The notes below the pieces were generated by a model, which was given only the letters and a program-made list of their open reading frames with translations, was not told the origin of the DNA and did no database searches. The position numbers and the translations under genes were made by a program. Source: Bryobacterales bacterium (GTDB taxonomy: Bacteria > Acidobacteriota > Terriglobia > Bryobacterales > Bryobacteraceae). From it: a stretch of 64,000 nt of DNA. The stretch spans positions 1 through 64,000 of the forward strand of contig JAEUQE010000015.1 of the NCBI GenBank assembly GCA_016789785.1, in the 5' to 3' direction. Shown here piece after piece: positions 52,289 through 61,404 of this stretch. How positions within the stretch are numbered: the first letter of the stretch is position 1; every line of letters starts with the position of its first letter.

Positions 52289-55100
52289 AGAGGAACTCCT
52301 TGAGGTTGAAGATGGCATGGGCGACATCCTTCCACACATTGTCACTGCCCAGACGTTTCAGTTCGGCGGCCAGGCCGTTGAATCGCGCAAGTTCATCCTC
52401 GCGCACCGGCCTTGCAAGCGCTGTGCGGAACATCGTGTCGACGCGCTCGCCCTCCGGAATGGCTGCGAGTTTGGAGGCCCATCGCTGGGCCATCTCTACG
52501 ACAAAGGGATCGTTGAGGAGAGTAAGCGCCTGTGCGGGCACGTTGGTGATGTCGCGACTGCCACGGGCGGCCATGTTACTCGGATAGTCGAAGGTCTCCA
52601 GGAAAGCGGGACCCTGCATCCGCGTCACCTTCGTGTAGAGACTGCGGCGGCCGCCTCCATCGATCGGACCACTGAACAGGCGACGGTACTCCTGCGCTTC
52701 CTTGCGCGCCGGATGAATGCTCTCGCCGTAAAGTGCGGGATTCAATTCGCCGGCGGCCGAGAGGATGGCATCGCGAAGTTCTTCAGCCGTGCGGCGGCGC
52801 GGCGTCGCACGTTGCTGGAACGCTTGAGAAGTCACCAGCAGACGCATCATCTTCTTCACGGACCAGCCACTGTCGACGAATTGTCCGGCCAGCCAATCGA
52901 GGAGTTCGGGATGCGTAGGCGGATCGCCCAGCACGCCGAAGTTGTCGACACTTGCGACGATGCCTTTCCCGAAGGTGTGGTGCCAGAGACGATTCACCAT
53001 CACGCGCGCAGTGAGCGGATTCGCGGGACTCGTAAGGATCCCGGCCAGTTGCAAACGTCCGCTGCTTCTGTCATCGCCGAGCGGAGGGCCGCCGAGAATG
53101 CGCGAGAGATAACGGCGCGGAGTCAGAGGTCCAGCGCTCTGCGCGTTGCCCGAGAGAAACACCGGGAAGTCACGTGCCTGCCCAGCGTCTGCGAGACCTT
53201 CCACGACATTGGGTGTGCTGATCTCGGGATCGGCGACGGCTTCCGCGCTGAGCACGCCTTGGCGTAGCGCCCAGTCGAGCCACTTCACGTCAGCCTCGCC
53301 GGCTTTGTTGCCGTTCCAGCGTTCCACCGCACGCGCGATCACCGTGGTGACGCGCTCCATCGCCGTGCCCTCCACCTCGAACAGGAGAAGCAGGTGATCC
53401 AGGGGGTCGCGCGGCGTCTCATCGATCTCATGGAGAACGGCCCCGGAAAGGCTCCACCAGGACGTCTTCGCGTCGAGTTGCTTCAGTTGATCCGCTTTGA
53501 GGACGCCGGGACGATCCGGGTAGCGAGGGTTCTCCCAGCGGGTGACCAGTTCGACGAAGACCGGCAGGCCGGAGTCGCGAGCGGAGACATCCAGCTTGAT
53601 CCACTGGGGACTGGCGTGACCAATGGGCTTGTAGCCTTCGCCGATGGCGCAGTTGTCGATCAGCACGCGGTGGGCGGCGAGTTGGCCACCGGCGGCACGG
53701 ATGCTCAGATACTTGCGTTTCGCCGGCAGATTCGGCGAGCGGAGGGCTCCGGCGAGGCGGGCGCTCCAGTTGGTAAAGCCTTTGGGTAGGATCGCTTCGA
53801 GCTTGCCTTCCTTGATCACGGCGTGGCCTGTCGCGTTGGCTTGAGCGGCGCCTGAGGCAGTCCAGCCCTGATCGAAAACGGCGAAGTTCCTCGCGTTGAA
53901 TGCGAGCCGCTGACGGTGCTCGTCCTTGTAGCGTTTCCTTGCTTCGTGCGGGTCCTTATCGATGAGCGCCCGCGCAGTCGCGGGATCGTCGAGAGATTGG
54001 GTCCCGCTTCCTTGGAGCTTGGGTGTACCGATTACGGTCAAACGAGGCCTGCGCGGCGCCGGAAGCTTCGGTTGCCCGATGACGTGGACCACCGGACGGC
54101 TGCTGTTGAGGATACCGTAGAGCGCATAGTAGTCAGCCGTGGGAATCGGGTCTAGCTTATGGTCGTGGCAGCGGGCGCAGGATACGGTCAGGCCCTGAAA
54201 TGCCTTCGTCAGCGTATCGATCTGGTTGTCGATGACGTCCGTCGCGATTTCACGGAACTGCACACAGTCGTCGTGACCTGCCTCGCCGAGGCGATAGAAC
54301 GCGGTGCCGATCGGGCTTTCCGGGCGTGCATCCGGCAGAAGGTCGCCGGCGACGTGCTCGCGGACGAGTTGATCATAAGGCAGGTCGTCATTGAACGCGC
54401 GGATCAGGTAGTCGCGATAGCGCCACGCGCCGGTGATCTCGTAGTTCCACTCATAGCCGCGCGTTTCGCCGAACCTCATCAGGTCGAGCCACCAACGGGC
54501 CTGCTGCTCGCCGTAGTGGGGAGACGCTAGCAGTCGATCCACGGCCTTCTCATAGTCACCGCTCTTCACGAACGCTTCAAGTTCGCGCGGGTCCGGCGGC
54601 AGTCCGGTCAGCACGTTGGCCAACCGTCGATAGAGTGACCGGCGGTCGAGCAGTGGCTGCTCGCTTTTGAGGAATCCATCAATGGAGCCCTGCGGCTGCG
54701 GGCGGACTTGGCGAAAAGCCCAATGACTGCGAACCAGTTCGGTGTAACGGTCGGGGGTGGTTTGCCGGGCGGCGGGCCAACGGGCGCCCTGATCGATCCA
54801 CTGCCCAATGGCGGCGATCTCCGCGTCGCTCAGCTTGCCACCGGGCGGCATCTTCAGCGCACCCTCATGGCGAATCGCCTTCATCAGCGGGCTGCTGGCG
54901 GCGCTGCCGGGCGTGAGCGCGGGACCGCGCTGGCCACCGTTTATGAGGGCCTCTCGTGAATCCACGCGCAAGCCGCTGAACTGCTTCCCGGCGCCGTGAC
55001 AGCCGGTGCATCTCGCCACAAGAACAGGACGCACCCGCTTTTCAAAAAGCGTGTCGTCCTGCGCAAAGGCGGCGATGGCGGCAAGGGCAAACAGCAACAC
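52278..55100 (-). CDS. DUF1549/DUF1553 protein with planctomycete cytochrome-c domain
   Basis: 940 residues from GTG at 55100. Signal MLLFALAAIAAFAQ. N-terminal PSD1-type cytochrome domain: RPVLVARCTGCHGAGKQFSG with C31xxC34H35 as the haem site, and later MPPGGKLSDAEIAAIGQWI where the Met may be an axial ligand. DUF1549 follows (ARWWLDLMRFGETRGYEWNY, DQLVREHVAGDLL, FYRLGEAGHDDCVQ, VSCARCHDHKLDPI with another CxxCH-like cluster). DUF1553 is C-terminal (LTARVMVNRLWHHTFGKGIV, HPELLDWLAGQFVDSGWSVK). Probably periplasmic and redox-linked; function unknown. Overlaps DUF1501 by 11 bp, so translation is coupled. Confidence 0.94.
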   Translation of the reverse strand: MLLFALAAIAAFAQDDTLFEKRVRPVLVARCTGCHGAGKQFSGLRVDSREALINGGQRGPALTPGSAASSPLMKAIRHEGALKMPPGGKLSDAEIAAIGQWIDQGARWPAARQTTPDRYTELVRSHWAFRQVRPQPQGSIDGFLKSEQPLLDRRSLYRRLANVLTGLPPDPRELEAFVKSGDYEKAVDRLLASPHYGEQQARWWLDLMRFGETRGYEWNYEITGAWRYRDYLIRAFNDDLPYDQLVREHVAGDLLPDARPESPIGTAFYRLGEAGHDDCVQFREIATDVIDNQIDTLTKAFQGLTVSCARCHDHKLDPIPTADYYALYGILNSSRPVVHVIGQPKLPAPRRPRLTVIGTPKLQGSGTQSLDDPATARALIDKDPHEARKRYKDEHRQRLAFNARNFAVFDQGWTASGAAQANATGHAVIKEGKLEAILPKGFTNWSARLAGALRSPNLPAKRKYLSIRAAGGQLAAHRVLIDNCAIGEGYKPIGHASPQWIKLDVSARDSGLPVFVELVTRWENPRYPDRPGVLKADQLKQLDAKTSWWSLSGAVLHEIDETPRDPLDHLLLLFEVEGTAMERVTTVIARAVERWNGNKAGEADVKWLDWALRQGVLSAEAVADPEISTPNVVEGLADAGQARDFPVFLSGNAQSAGPLTPRRYLSRILGGPPLGDDRSSGRLQLAGILTSPANPLTARVMVNRLWHHTFGKGIVASVDNFGVLGDPPTHPELLDWLAGQFVDSGWSVKKMMRLLVTSQAFQQRATPRRRTAEELRDAILSAAGELNPALYGESIHPARKEAQEYRRLFSGPIDGGGRRSLYTKVTRMQGPAFLETFDYPSNMAARGSRDITNVPAQALTLLNDPFVVEMAQRWASKLAAIPEGERVDTMFRTALARPVREDELARFNGLAAELKRLGSDNVWKDVAHAIFNLKEFLYVP

Positions 55101-55192
55101 GTTCCAGACTCTACTACAAGTGGACCCGGATCACAATTCTCGGGAGAGTCTGTTTCGGGTCGGGGCAGGGCAGGGCGCTCCCCACCAAAGAC

Positions 55193-55230
55193 AAACCCGG
55201 CGCTCCGCGGATTCGCGAAGCGCCGGGTTT
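55193..55230 (-). terminator. Strong hairpin terminator after a TonB receptor gene
   Basis: AAACCCGGCGCT (55193-55204) pairs perfectly over 12 bp with AGCGCCGGGTTT (55219-55230) around a 14-base loop. On the minus strand it is followed by GTCTTTGG and lies about 20 bp past the receptor stop. A clear terminator between that gene and the DUF1549 gene. Confidence 0.78.
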
Positions 55231-55250
55231 GCGTTGATCAGTTTGCGGGA

Positions 55251-58200
55251 TTAGAAGCTGTAGCGCAACGAGAGCTGAATGTTGCGCTCGCTACCCTTAC
55301 CCGTCACCTTGCCGAATGCAGCCGAGTTCGGATCGGTGGTTACGCCGTTCCAGTTCGGGTGGTTCGGAAGGTTGAAGAATTCGGCACGGAATTGCAACCG
55401 GTGCCGTTCCGCGAAGGTGAAGCCTTTGAACAGCGCGGCGTTCCAGTTCTGGAAGCCAACGTTGTTGAAGGTGATGGAGTTGCGGTTCTGGTTGCCATAG
55501 GTGCCGTTGGCCGGGCGGCTGGCCCAGGGCTGGCCACCGGGACGCGGGTTGAACCAGAAGTTGCTGTCCGAGGCGGATTCGCTGAATTGCTTCGGTTGAT
55601 CCGTCGAGGACGAAGTGAGATTCCACGGAATGAAGTTGTTCGAACCGATTCCGTAGATATCCTGGCTGGTGCCGACCGTGAAAGGTGTGCCCGATTGGAA
55701 CTGGATCACACCGTTCACCTGCCAGCCTCCGAACGCATTCTTCGTGAATGCGTTGCCACTCTTGAAGAACGGCAGATCCCAGATGAAGTTCGACACAACC
55801 ACGTGACGCGTATCGAAACTCGACTTGCCCCACACGTTGAAATCGGTGTTCGAATCATACAGACGGTCGCGCGGACCGGAGGCATGATCCATCGACTTCG
55901 AAAGCGTGTAAGCGAAGCTGTAGCTGAAGCCCTTGGTGAAGCGGCGAGTCACTTCCATCTGCAATCCGTTGTACTCGCTGCGTCCGGCGTGCTCCAGCAT
56001 CGGGATGAACGCGAAGCCCTTATAGGGCCGGAGGAAATTGACGTTGGCGCCCTGGTTTTCGGGGCGGAACGTGGTCCCGAGAGGCAACTGATTGAGATCG
56101 CGCTCGCGAGCGAGGTGGTTGCCGGTTGTGCCGATGTAGCCGACTTCAACAGTCGTCTCGAAGCCAATCTGGCGCTGATAGCTCAAGTTCCAGTTGTAAG
56201 CCTTTGGCAGCTTGAGGACCGGATCGATGGTCATGAAGAACTGCGGGAACGCCACGCGGGATGCGCCGCCTGGGTTGTCGGCAAGACCGTTGGACACCGA
56301 GGCCATCGGCTGGAACGGAGGATTGCCGCCAAGGAAGACTGAGTCGTACACGCCGTAGCGGGAGATGAATCCGCCAAAGCCCGCACGCAGTACGTCCTTG
56401 TTCCCGAGCTGATAAGCGAGACCGACACGCGGAACGATGTTGAACTGGCCATCGGTCGGGTAGCGATCGCCGCGGAGCAGGTTGTTAAACTGGCCAGAGT
56501 CGATTGCCGGAACACGGCCCTTGCCTGCCGCCGGGAACTCGGTGCCAGGAATGTACACGCCGTTGAAACGGTCACCGCCGAGCACATTGCCGGTCGCCCG
56601 GTCGAGCACGGCGGCGCGGCTCGCATCATACAGAGCGGGATCGAACACTGCCATGTTGCCCCACAGCGATTTGAAGTAACCGCTGATCCACGTGCCGCGG
56701 AAGCCGAGTTCCAGCTTCAGCTTCTGCGTCGCGCGCCAGGAATCCTGACCGAAGAATTCGATCATCGTTCCCCGGTACGGAGTGAAGGAGCGAGGTCCGA
56801 TCTCGGCGTAAGTGGAGAACAAGCCGAGCGCCGCATTGCTGAGAGCGACACCGCTGGTCGGTGCGCCCGTACGCGAATCGTCGAACACGAAACGGCCGTT
56901 CTGGTTATTGGTTCCACCCGGAACACCGGTCACGTTGATCTGGTCAAAGTCGTTCTGGCCGGCCTTCTCGTAGTAAACGCCGAACTTGAGCTGATGGTTG
57001 CCCTGGATCTTCGTGAAGTTGTTCGAGATCTGATAGATCGGACCTGTGGACTGTGCTGGATAGGGACCGCCATCGATCGAGGCGAAATTCTGGATTTCAA
57101 TCGTCGGAAGCTTGTCCTGAATCTCCTTCGGTTCGCTGAACAGGTAAGGATAGTTGATTCCGCGCGTGGAGCGCAGATAGCGCTCGCCGCGGCGATCAAT
57201 GCCGATGAACACGCGGTCCACCGACGCCGCCACCAACACTTCGTTGATCATGGTGGGGCTGATGGTCCAAACGTGGTTCAAAGACGCCGTCTTGTTGGGA
57301 CGGTCCCAGTCCGTGACGGCGTAATCAAAGCCGCCGCGGAATGCGTCGATCGCCGTCCAGTTGTAGTTGGAGTGGCGGAAACGCAGCACCTGATTCTGCG
57401 TCAGGTTGTAATCGATGGAGACCGTGTCCTTGCGTTGATTCTGCGGATTCGGCCGGATCTGGAAGAAGTTCGCAGTGCCCTGGCGGAATCCGGGGGTTGG
57501 CGTCGGATAGGTGCGCAGGAACGCGATGCCGTTCGGGCTGAGACGCGAGCCGGGAATGATGTTGCCAGCGAAGGGCTGGCCATTCGTCGGGTCGTTGATC
57601 GTACGAGCCGCATTGAAGAAACCAGTGGCCGGATTGAGAAGTTCGCTGAAGTTCCCCTGACGCATCAGTTCGCTCGGAACCGTCTGCGTGGAACTCGAGA
57701 ACTGGCGGAACCGCACCCACTCCTGGCTCCACAGGAAGAAGGCTTTGTTGCGATCCGTATTGAATACTTTCGGAATCATGATCGGACCGTCGATCACATA
57801 TCCGAACTGATTAAACCGGCGCGCGGGACGAGGAGTGTTGGAGCGGTTCTGCTGCCAGGTGTTCGCGTCCAGCTTGTCGTTGCGGAAGTACTCATACGCA
57901 GCGAAGTGGAGATCGCGTCCGCCGGAGCGAGTCACGATACGCACCTGCCCGTTGTTCGACCGGCCATATTCGGCTGCGTAGTTGGCGGTGAGAATCTGCA
58001 CTTCCTGCACCGTCTCCACGTCGGCGGCGCCAATGGATGTGCCGTTTGTGCGTGTGCGGATGCCGACCGCGCCATCGTAGGTGATCACGGAGTCCTGCGA
58101 GCGTCCGCCGTTGATCGACAGGCCACCCGAGGTGAGACCGAAGTTGAACCCGTTCAAAGCGCCGCCGCGAACACCAGGCTTCAGAAGCGCCAGGAAGATC

Positions 58201-58655
58201 GGGTTGCGGCCGTTGAGCGACAGGTTTTCAATCTGCGTGCGCTCCACGGTCTTGCCGACGGTGGCCGATTCGGTCTGCAGCGTCGCGACGCTCGCTTCCA
58301 CCGTCACCGACTCCGTGAGTTGGCCTACCGCCAGTTCCACCGAAACGTTCAGCGGAACGCCTGCGTCCATTTTGTTGCGTGTCGTTTCGGACTTCTTGAA
58401 GCCCTGCGCCTCAATTGTTACTGTGTAGAAGCCTGGAGGCAGGTTTGTAGCGATGTAGATTCCACCTTCGTTCGTGTTGACCTCGCGGGCGAAGCCGGTG
58501 GATTCGTTCTTTACAGTGACTTTGGCGCCCGAGATGACAGCGCCGGTCGGATCTTTCACCAACCCCGTGATATAAGAGTTGTCAGATTGTCCAAAAGCAA
58601 ACGTGGCCATGAGGAGAACGGCAAGCGCCGCCACCCATGAGCGTACGTAGTTCAT
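55251..58655 (-). CDS. TonB-dependent receptor with carboxypeptidase-like N-domain
   Basis: 1134 residues. Signal MNYVRSWVAALAVLLMATFA, then the N-domain (SYITGLVKDPTGAVISGAKV, PPGFYTVTIEAQGFKKSETT), plug (TQIENLSLNGRNPIFLALLK, VQEVQILTANYAAEYGRSNN) and barrel ending RNIQLSLRYSF with the C-terminal Phe. Third member of this receptor type in the window; the three differ enough in barrel sequence to suggest different cargo. It stands alone between the LytTR operon and the terminator at 55193, and has its own promoter space (58656-58809). Confidence 0.94.
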   Translation of the reverse strand: MNYVRSWVAALAVLLMATFAFGQSDNSYITGLVKDPTGAVISGAKVTVKNESTGFAREVNTNEGGIYIATNLPPGFYTVTIEAQGFKKSETTRNKMDAGVPLNVSVELAVGQLTESVTVEASVATLQTESATVGKTVERTQIENLSLNGRNPIFLALLKPGVRGGALNGFNFGLTSGGLSINGGRSQDSVITYDGAVGIRTRTNGTSIGAADVETVQEVQILTANYAAEYGRSNNGQVRIVTRSGGRDLHFAAYEYFRNDKLDANTWQQNRSNTPRPARRFNQFGYVIDGPIMIPKVFNTDRNKAFFLWSQEWVRFRQFSSSTQTVPSELMRQGNFSELLNPATGFFNAARTINDPTNGQPFAGNIIPGSRLSPNGIAFLRTYPTPTPGFRQGTANFFQIRPNPQNQRKDTVSIDYNLTQNQVLRFRHSNYNWTAIDAFRGGFDYAVTDWDRPNKTASLNHVWTISPTMINEVLVAASVDRVFIGIDRRGERYLRSTRGINYPYLFSEPKEIQDKLPTIEIQNFASIDGGPYPAQSTGPIYQISNNFTKIQGNHQLKFGVYYEKAGQNDFDQINVTGVPGGTNNQNGRFVFDDSRTGAPTSGVALSNAALGLFSTYAEIGPRSFTPYRGTMIEFFGQDSWRATQKLKLELGFRGTWISGYFKSLWGNMAVFDPALYDASRAAVLDRATGNVLGGDRFNGVYIPGTEFPAAGKGRVPAIDSGQFNNLLRGDRYPTDGQFNIVPRVGLAYQLGNKDVLRAGFGGFISRYGVYDSVFLGGNPPFQPMASVSNGLADNPGGASRVAFPQFFMTIDPVLKLPKAYNWNLSYQRQIGFETTVEVGYIGTTGNHLARERDLNQLPLGTTFRPENQGANVNFLRPYKGFAFIPMLEHAGRSEYNGLQMEVTRRFTKGFSYSFAYTLSKSMDHASGPRDRLYDSNTDFNVWGKSSFDTRHVVVSNFIWDLPFFKSGNAFTKNAFGGWQVNGVIQFQSGTPFTVGTSQDIYGIGSNNFIPWNLTSSSTDQPKQFSESASDSNFWFNPRPGGQPWASRPANGTYGNQNRNSITFNNVGFQNWNAALFKGFTFAERHRLQFRAEFFNLPNHPNWNGVTTDPNSAAFGKVTGKGSERNIQLSLRYSF

Positions 58656-58809
58656 GAGGAACCCTCCCTGAAATCTGTGAATAAAACAGTTGGCCGCCCC
58701 AACAGCGGCCCCGTCGCATCACACCTAACACGACGGTACTGAAGCAATTTCTTCGATCACTGTAGCAAGTGGCGGAGTACGAAGCAACCGTTCGCGAGTG
58801 ACGATCCTG

Positions 58810-59553
58810 TTACTGCTTCAGCAGTTCTTCCAACCGCGCATAGCCCGCACGGCTGACGGCGAGCTTGTCGCCCGTGGTCAACACCGCGACCTTGCTGTTC
58901 TTGCCATAGGGTTCCACGCGTGCCACGCGCTCCAGATTGACGAGGTACGACCGGTGGATTCGTACGAAACGCGCAGGATCGAGTGATTCCTCAAGACTGG
59001 AAATCGTCTGCTGCTTGAGCACCGTTTTGCCTTCCGAGCGCAACGCGATGTAGTCTTCCTGGGCCTCGACGAAGTCGAGCTTTTCGACGGGAATCAAATG
59101 CACTTTCGCACCATCGCGGGCGACGATGCGCTCCAGATACTGCTGCGGCCCCCGCGCCGCGGCGGAGAGGGCTTCGCCCGGCACCGATTTCTGGCCGGTG
59201 CGGAGCTTCGCCCGTCCAACCGCGGTGTCCAGGCGCTCCTGCGTAAATGGCTTCAGCAGATAGTCGACGGCGTGCACTTCGAACGCACGCATCGCATAGG
59301 CATCGAACGCCGTCACAAAGATCACCGCGGCATCGGCGCCAATGAGTTCCAACACTTCGAATCCGTCCAGCTTCGGCATCTGCACATCGAGCAGAATCAG
59401 ATCAGGCTTCAACTCGCTGAACGCCTTTACCGCCTCGAAACCATTGGCACATTCGGCCACGATCTCGATTTCGTCATTGAGGTCCAGCATTTCGCGGAGC
59501 ACGGCTCTCGCGAGCTGCTCATCGTCAACCACAATCGTCCGTAGCTTCCCCAT
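58810..59553 (-). CDS. LytTR family response regulator
   Basis: 247 residues. Receiver: LRTIVVDDEQLARAVLREML, phospho-acceptor Asp56 in LILLDVQMPKLDGFEV, VIFVTAFDAYAMRAFEVHAV, then DYLLKPF. C-terminal LytTR DNA-binding domain: KVHLIPVEKLDFVEAQEDYI, SSLEESLDPARFVRIHRSYL, VNLERVARVEP and SRAGYARLEELLKQ. It binds DNA through a beta-rich LytTR fold to direct repeats. It begins 3 bp after the kinase stop in the operon LiaF-like, kinase, regulator. Confidence 0.96.
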   Translation of the reverse strand: MGKLRTIVVDDEQLARAVLREMLDLNDEIEIVAECANGFEAVKAFSELKPDLILLDVQMPKLDGFEVLELIGADAAVIFVTAFDAYAMRAFEVHAVDYLLKPFTQERLDTAVGRAKLRTGQKSVPGEALSAAARGPQQYLERIVARDGAKVHLIPVEKLDFVEAQEDYIALRSEGKTVLKQQTISSLEESLDPARFVRIHRSYLVNLERVARVEPYGKNSKVAVLTTGDKLAVSRAGYARLEELLKQ

Positions 59554-59556
59554 TGC

Positions 59557-60615
59557 TTAAACACCTGCTCCGTTCCGCAACGTCCGCAACTCCACACGAA
59601 ACAGCCCGCCCTCCACATGCACGTCCAAGCGCGCGCCTCCACCATAGATGGTCGCCAGGCGCTTGCGCACGTTGGCAAGTCCGGTCCCTGTGCCGGGACG
59701 TTTCGGCGCATCGGGATCGAAGGTATTCGTGATGGCGATTCTCAAGTCGTTCTCCCCCACCGTTGCTTCCAAACGGATGGTTCCTCCATCAATGCTCTGC
59801 GCGACACCGTGCTTCACTGCGTTTTCGACGAGAGGCTGCAGGATCAGGGGTGGCACAAGCACCGCGGTTGCGGCGATCTCCACATGCTCTTCGATTTCCA
59901 AGCGCGAGAACCGCACCTGTTCAATCGAAAGATAGTCGCGCACGATCGACAACTCCTGGGCCAGCGGGATCAGCCGCTGCTCGCCGGCACTGAGGCTCGT
60001 GCGCAGGAAATCCGCAAGCCGCACACACATCTCTCGTGCGCGGACGCGATCCACCGTCGTCAGCGCGCTGATCGAGTTCAGGCTATTGAAGAGAAAGTGC
60101 GGGCGGATCTGTTCCCGTAGCGCCCTTAGTTCCGCTTCCCGGGCGAGCATCGCCATTTGCACTTCGCGGTTCCTGGCTTCGCGAGCGGTTTCCACCTCCG
60201 CCATCAGGTAGTGAACGGTGACGGAGATCAGATAGAGCAAGGCGCCCAAGGCCCACAGCCAGTTTTCGTTGCGCACCATCTTCTCCTCCAAGCCGGCGAA
60301 ATCCGTTGTGCCTGCCACCAATGCCGCGAGGGCGCGCGACGCCGCCATCCACAGGCCCGCCGACGCGGCTGCGGCAATCGACACCGCGACGGCCACCTGG
60401 AGGCCGCGGCCTTCACGAAGCGGCACCCACCGGCACAGATACCAGGAACTCAAGCAGACCATCGAAAGCGTAAGGCTCATCGGGAGAGCCATCGCCACCG
60501 CTTCCTGCCACCGCAGGTTGCCACCGCGGACCAGCAACAGAACGAGCATTCCCGCCACTGGCAGACTGGCCAGCGCGAAAACCGCAATCCTACGGCCCGT
60601 CCATAGCGGAGCCAT
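59557..60615 (-). CDS. LytS/YehU-type sensor histidine kinase
   Basis: 352 residues. Four or five N-terminal helices (IAVFALASLPVAGMLVLLLV, AVAMALPMSLTLSMVCLSSW, VAVAVSIAAAASAGLWMAA, LWALGALLYLISVTVHYLMA), then a linker coil and the His_kinase domain REQIRPHFLFNSLNSISALT with the phospho-acceptor His near 173. The ATP lid follows: PPLILQPLVENAVKHGVAQS (N box) and GTGTGLANVRKRLATIYGGG (G box). No extracytoplasmic sensing domain is apparent, so the signal is probably membrane stress. Start overlaps the LiaF-like stop by one base. Confidence 0.95.
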   Translation of the reverse strand: MAPLWTGRRIAVFALASLPVAGMLVLLLVRGGNLRWQEAVAMALPMSLTLSMVCLSSWYLCRWVPLREGRGLQVAVAVSIAAAASAGLWMAASRALAALVAGTTDFAGLEEKMVRNENWLWALGALLYLISVTVHYLMAEVETAREARNREVQMAMLAREAELRALREQIRPHFLFNSLNSISALTTVDRVRAREMCVRLADFLRTSLSAGEQRLIPLAQELSIVRDYLSIEQVRFSRLEIEEHVEIAATAVLVPPLILQPLVENAVKHGVAQSIDGGTIRLEATVGENDLRIAITNTFDPDAPKRPGTGTGLANVRKRLATIYGGGARLDVHVEGGLFRVELRTLRNGAGV

Positions 60616-61307
60616 CAGTTCTTGATCTCCACGCCTCCCAGCAGCGCAAGGCCCTCCACAATCAGGTGTTGATCCGGTGCGTCAGAGGACGGGGGCAGTG
60701 CGGAGTTCTCGAATCCGCCCATGAATGCGCTGCCGCGCGCGGTGACCCGCCAGCCGGACGGCACCTTCATGGATACTCCGCCAAAGACCGCGTCGGCGTG
60801 AATCACCGCCGGCGACACCGCGATCTTCGAGTTGGTGAAGTCCACCTCATATCCTCCGAAAAGGGCGAACAGGCTGCCGCCCTCAAAATGAGGCGTGGCG
60901 ACCTTGATTTCACCGCCGCCGAATACCGCGAACTCATTCAGTCTCGATTCCACATGTTCGGTTCCTGTCCTCACCTGGGGGGGCCGGATCGCGCGCCAGA
61001 GAAGCAGCGCGCCAAGCACGATCAGATAGACGGGCCAGAGTTCCCGGAAGCGGAAACGCACCAAACCGAATTTCTCCACCTCCAGAAGAGCGCCGAACAG
61101 CACCAGGCAAGCACCGAACGCCAGACCATAAGGCCCCCTCTGGCTGATGAGGAGGTTCACGCCGACAAGCAGGATCACCAGAGGCCAAAAGTGCCGCAAC
61201 AGGTCCGTCTGCAACAGGTCCAGTCTCTCCAACAATAAGAACGAACCGAGTACGATGAGTACGATTCCCAAAAATATCCCCGACCTTGCCATGCCCTTCT
61301 GCTGCAT
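60615..61307 (-). CDS. LiaF-like membrane protein (cell-wall-stress sensor partner)
   Basis: 230 residues. Four N-terminal helices (IFLGIVLIVLGSFLLLERLD; HFWPLVILLVGVNLLISQ; GLAFGACLVLFGALLEVEKF; ELWPVYLIVLGALLLWRAI) form a DUF5668-like part. The C-terminal half is a beta-helix-like LiaF/DUF2154 domain (LNEFAVFGGGEIKVATPHFE, LFALFGGYEVDFTNSKIAVS, ADAVFGGVSMKVPSGWRVTA, GLALLGGVEIKN). In Bacillus LiaF restrains the LiaS kinase; here it heads an operon with a LytS/LytTR pair, so it may tune that kinase in response to envelope damage. Inference from homology and context. Confidence 0.9.
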   Translation of the reverse strand: MQQKGMARSGIFLGIVLIVLGSFLLLERLDLLQTDLLRHFWPLVILLVGVNLLISQRGPYGLAFGACLVLFGALLEVEKFGLVRFRFRELWPVYLIVLGALLLWRAIRPPQVRTGTEHVESRLNEFAVFGGGEIKVATPHFEGGSLFALFGGYEVDFTNSKIAVSPAVIHADAVFGGVSMKVPSGWRVTARGSAFMGGFENSALPPSSDAPDQHLIVEGLALLGGVEIKN

Positions 61308-61404
61308 TCTGACCGCGTCCTTTCAACAGCAGATTATCAGGGAAGCAACCGCGGGTTCACCACGGAATCGCCGGGAACACGATGTCTACCGATGAACGCA
61401 CCGC

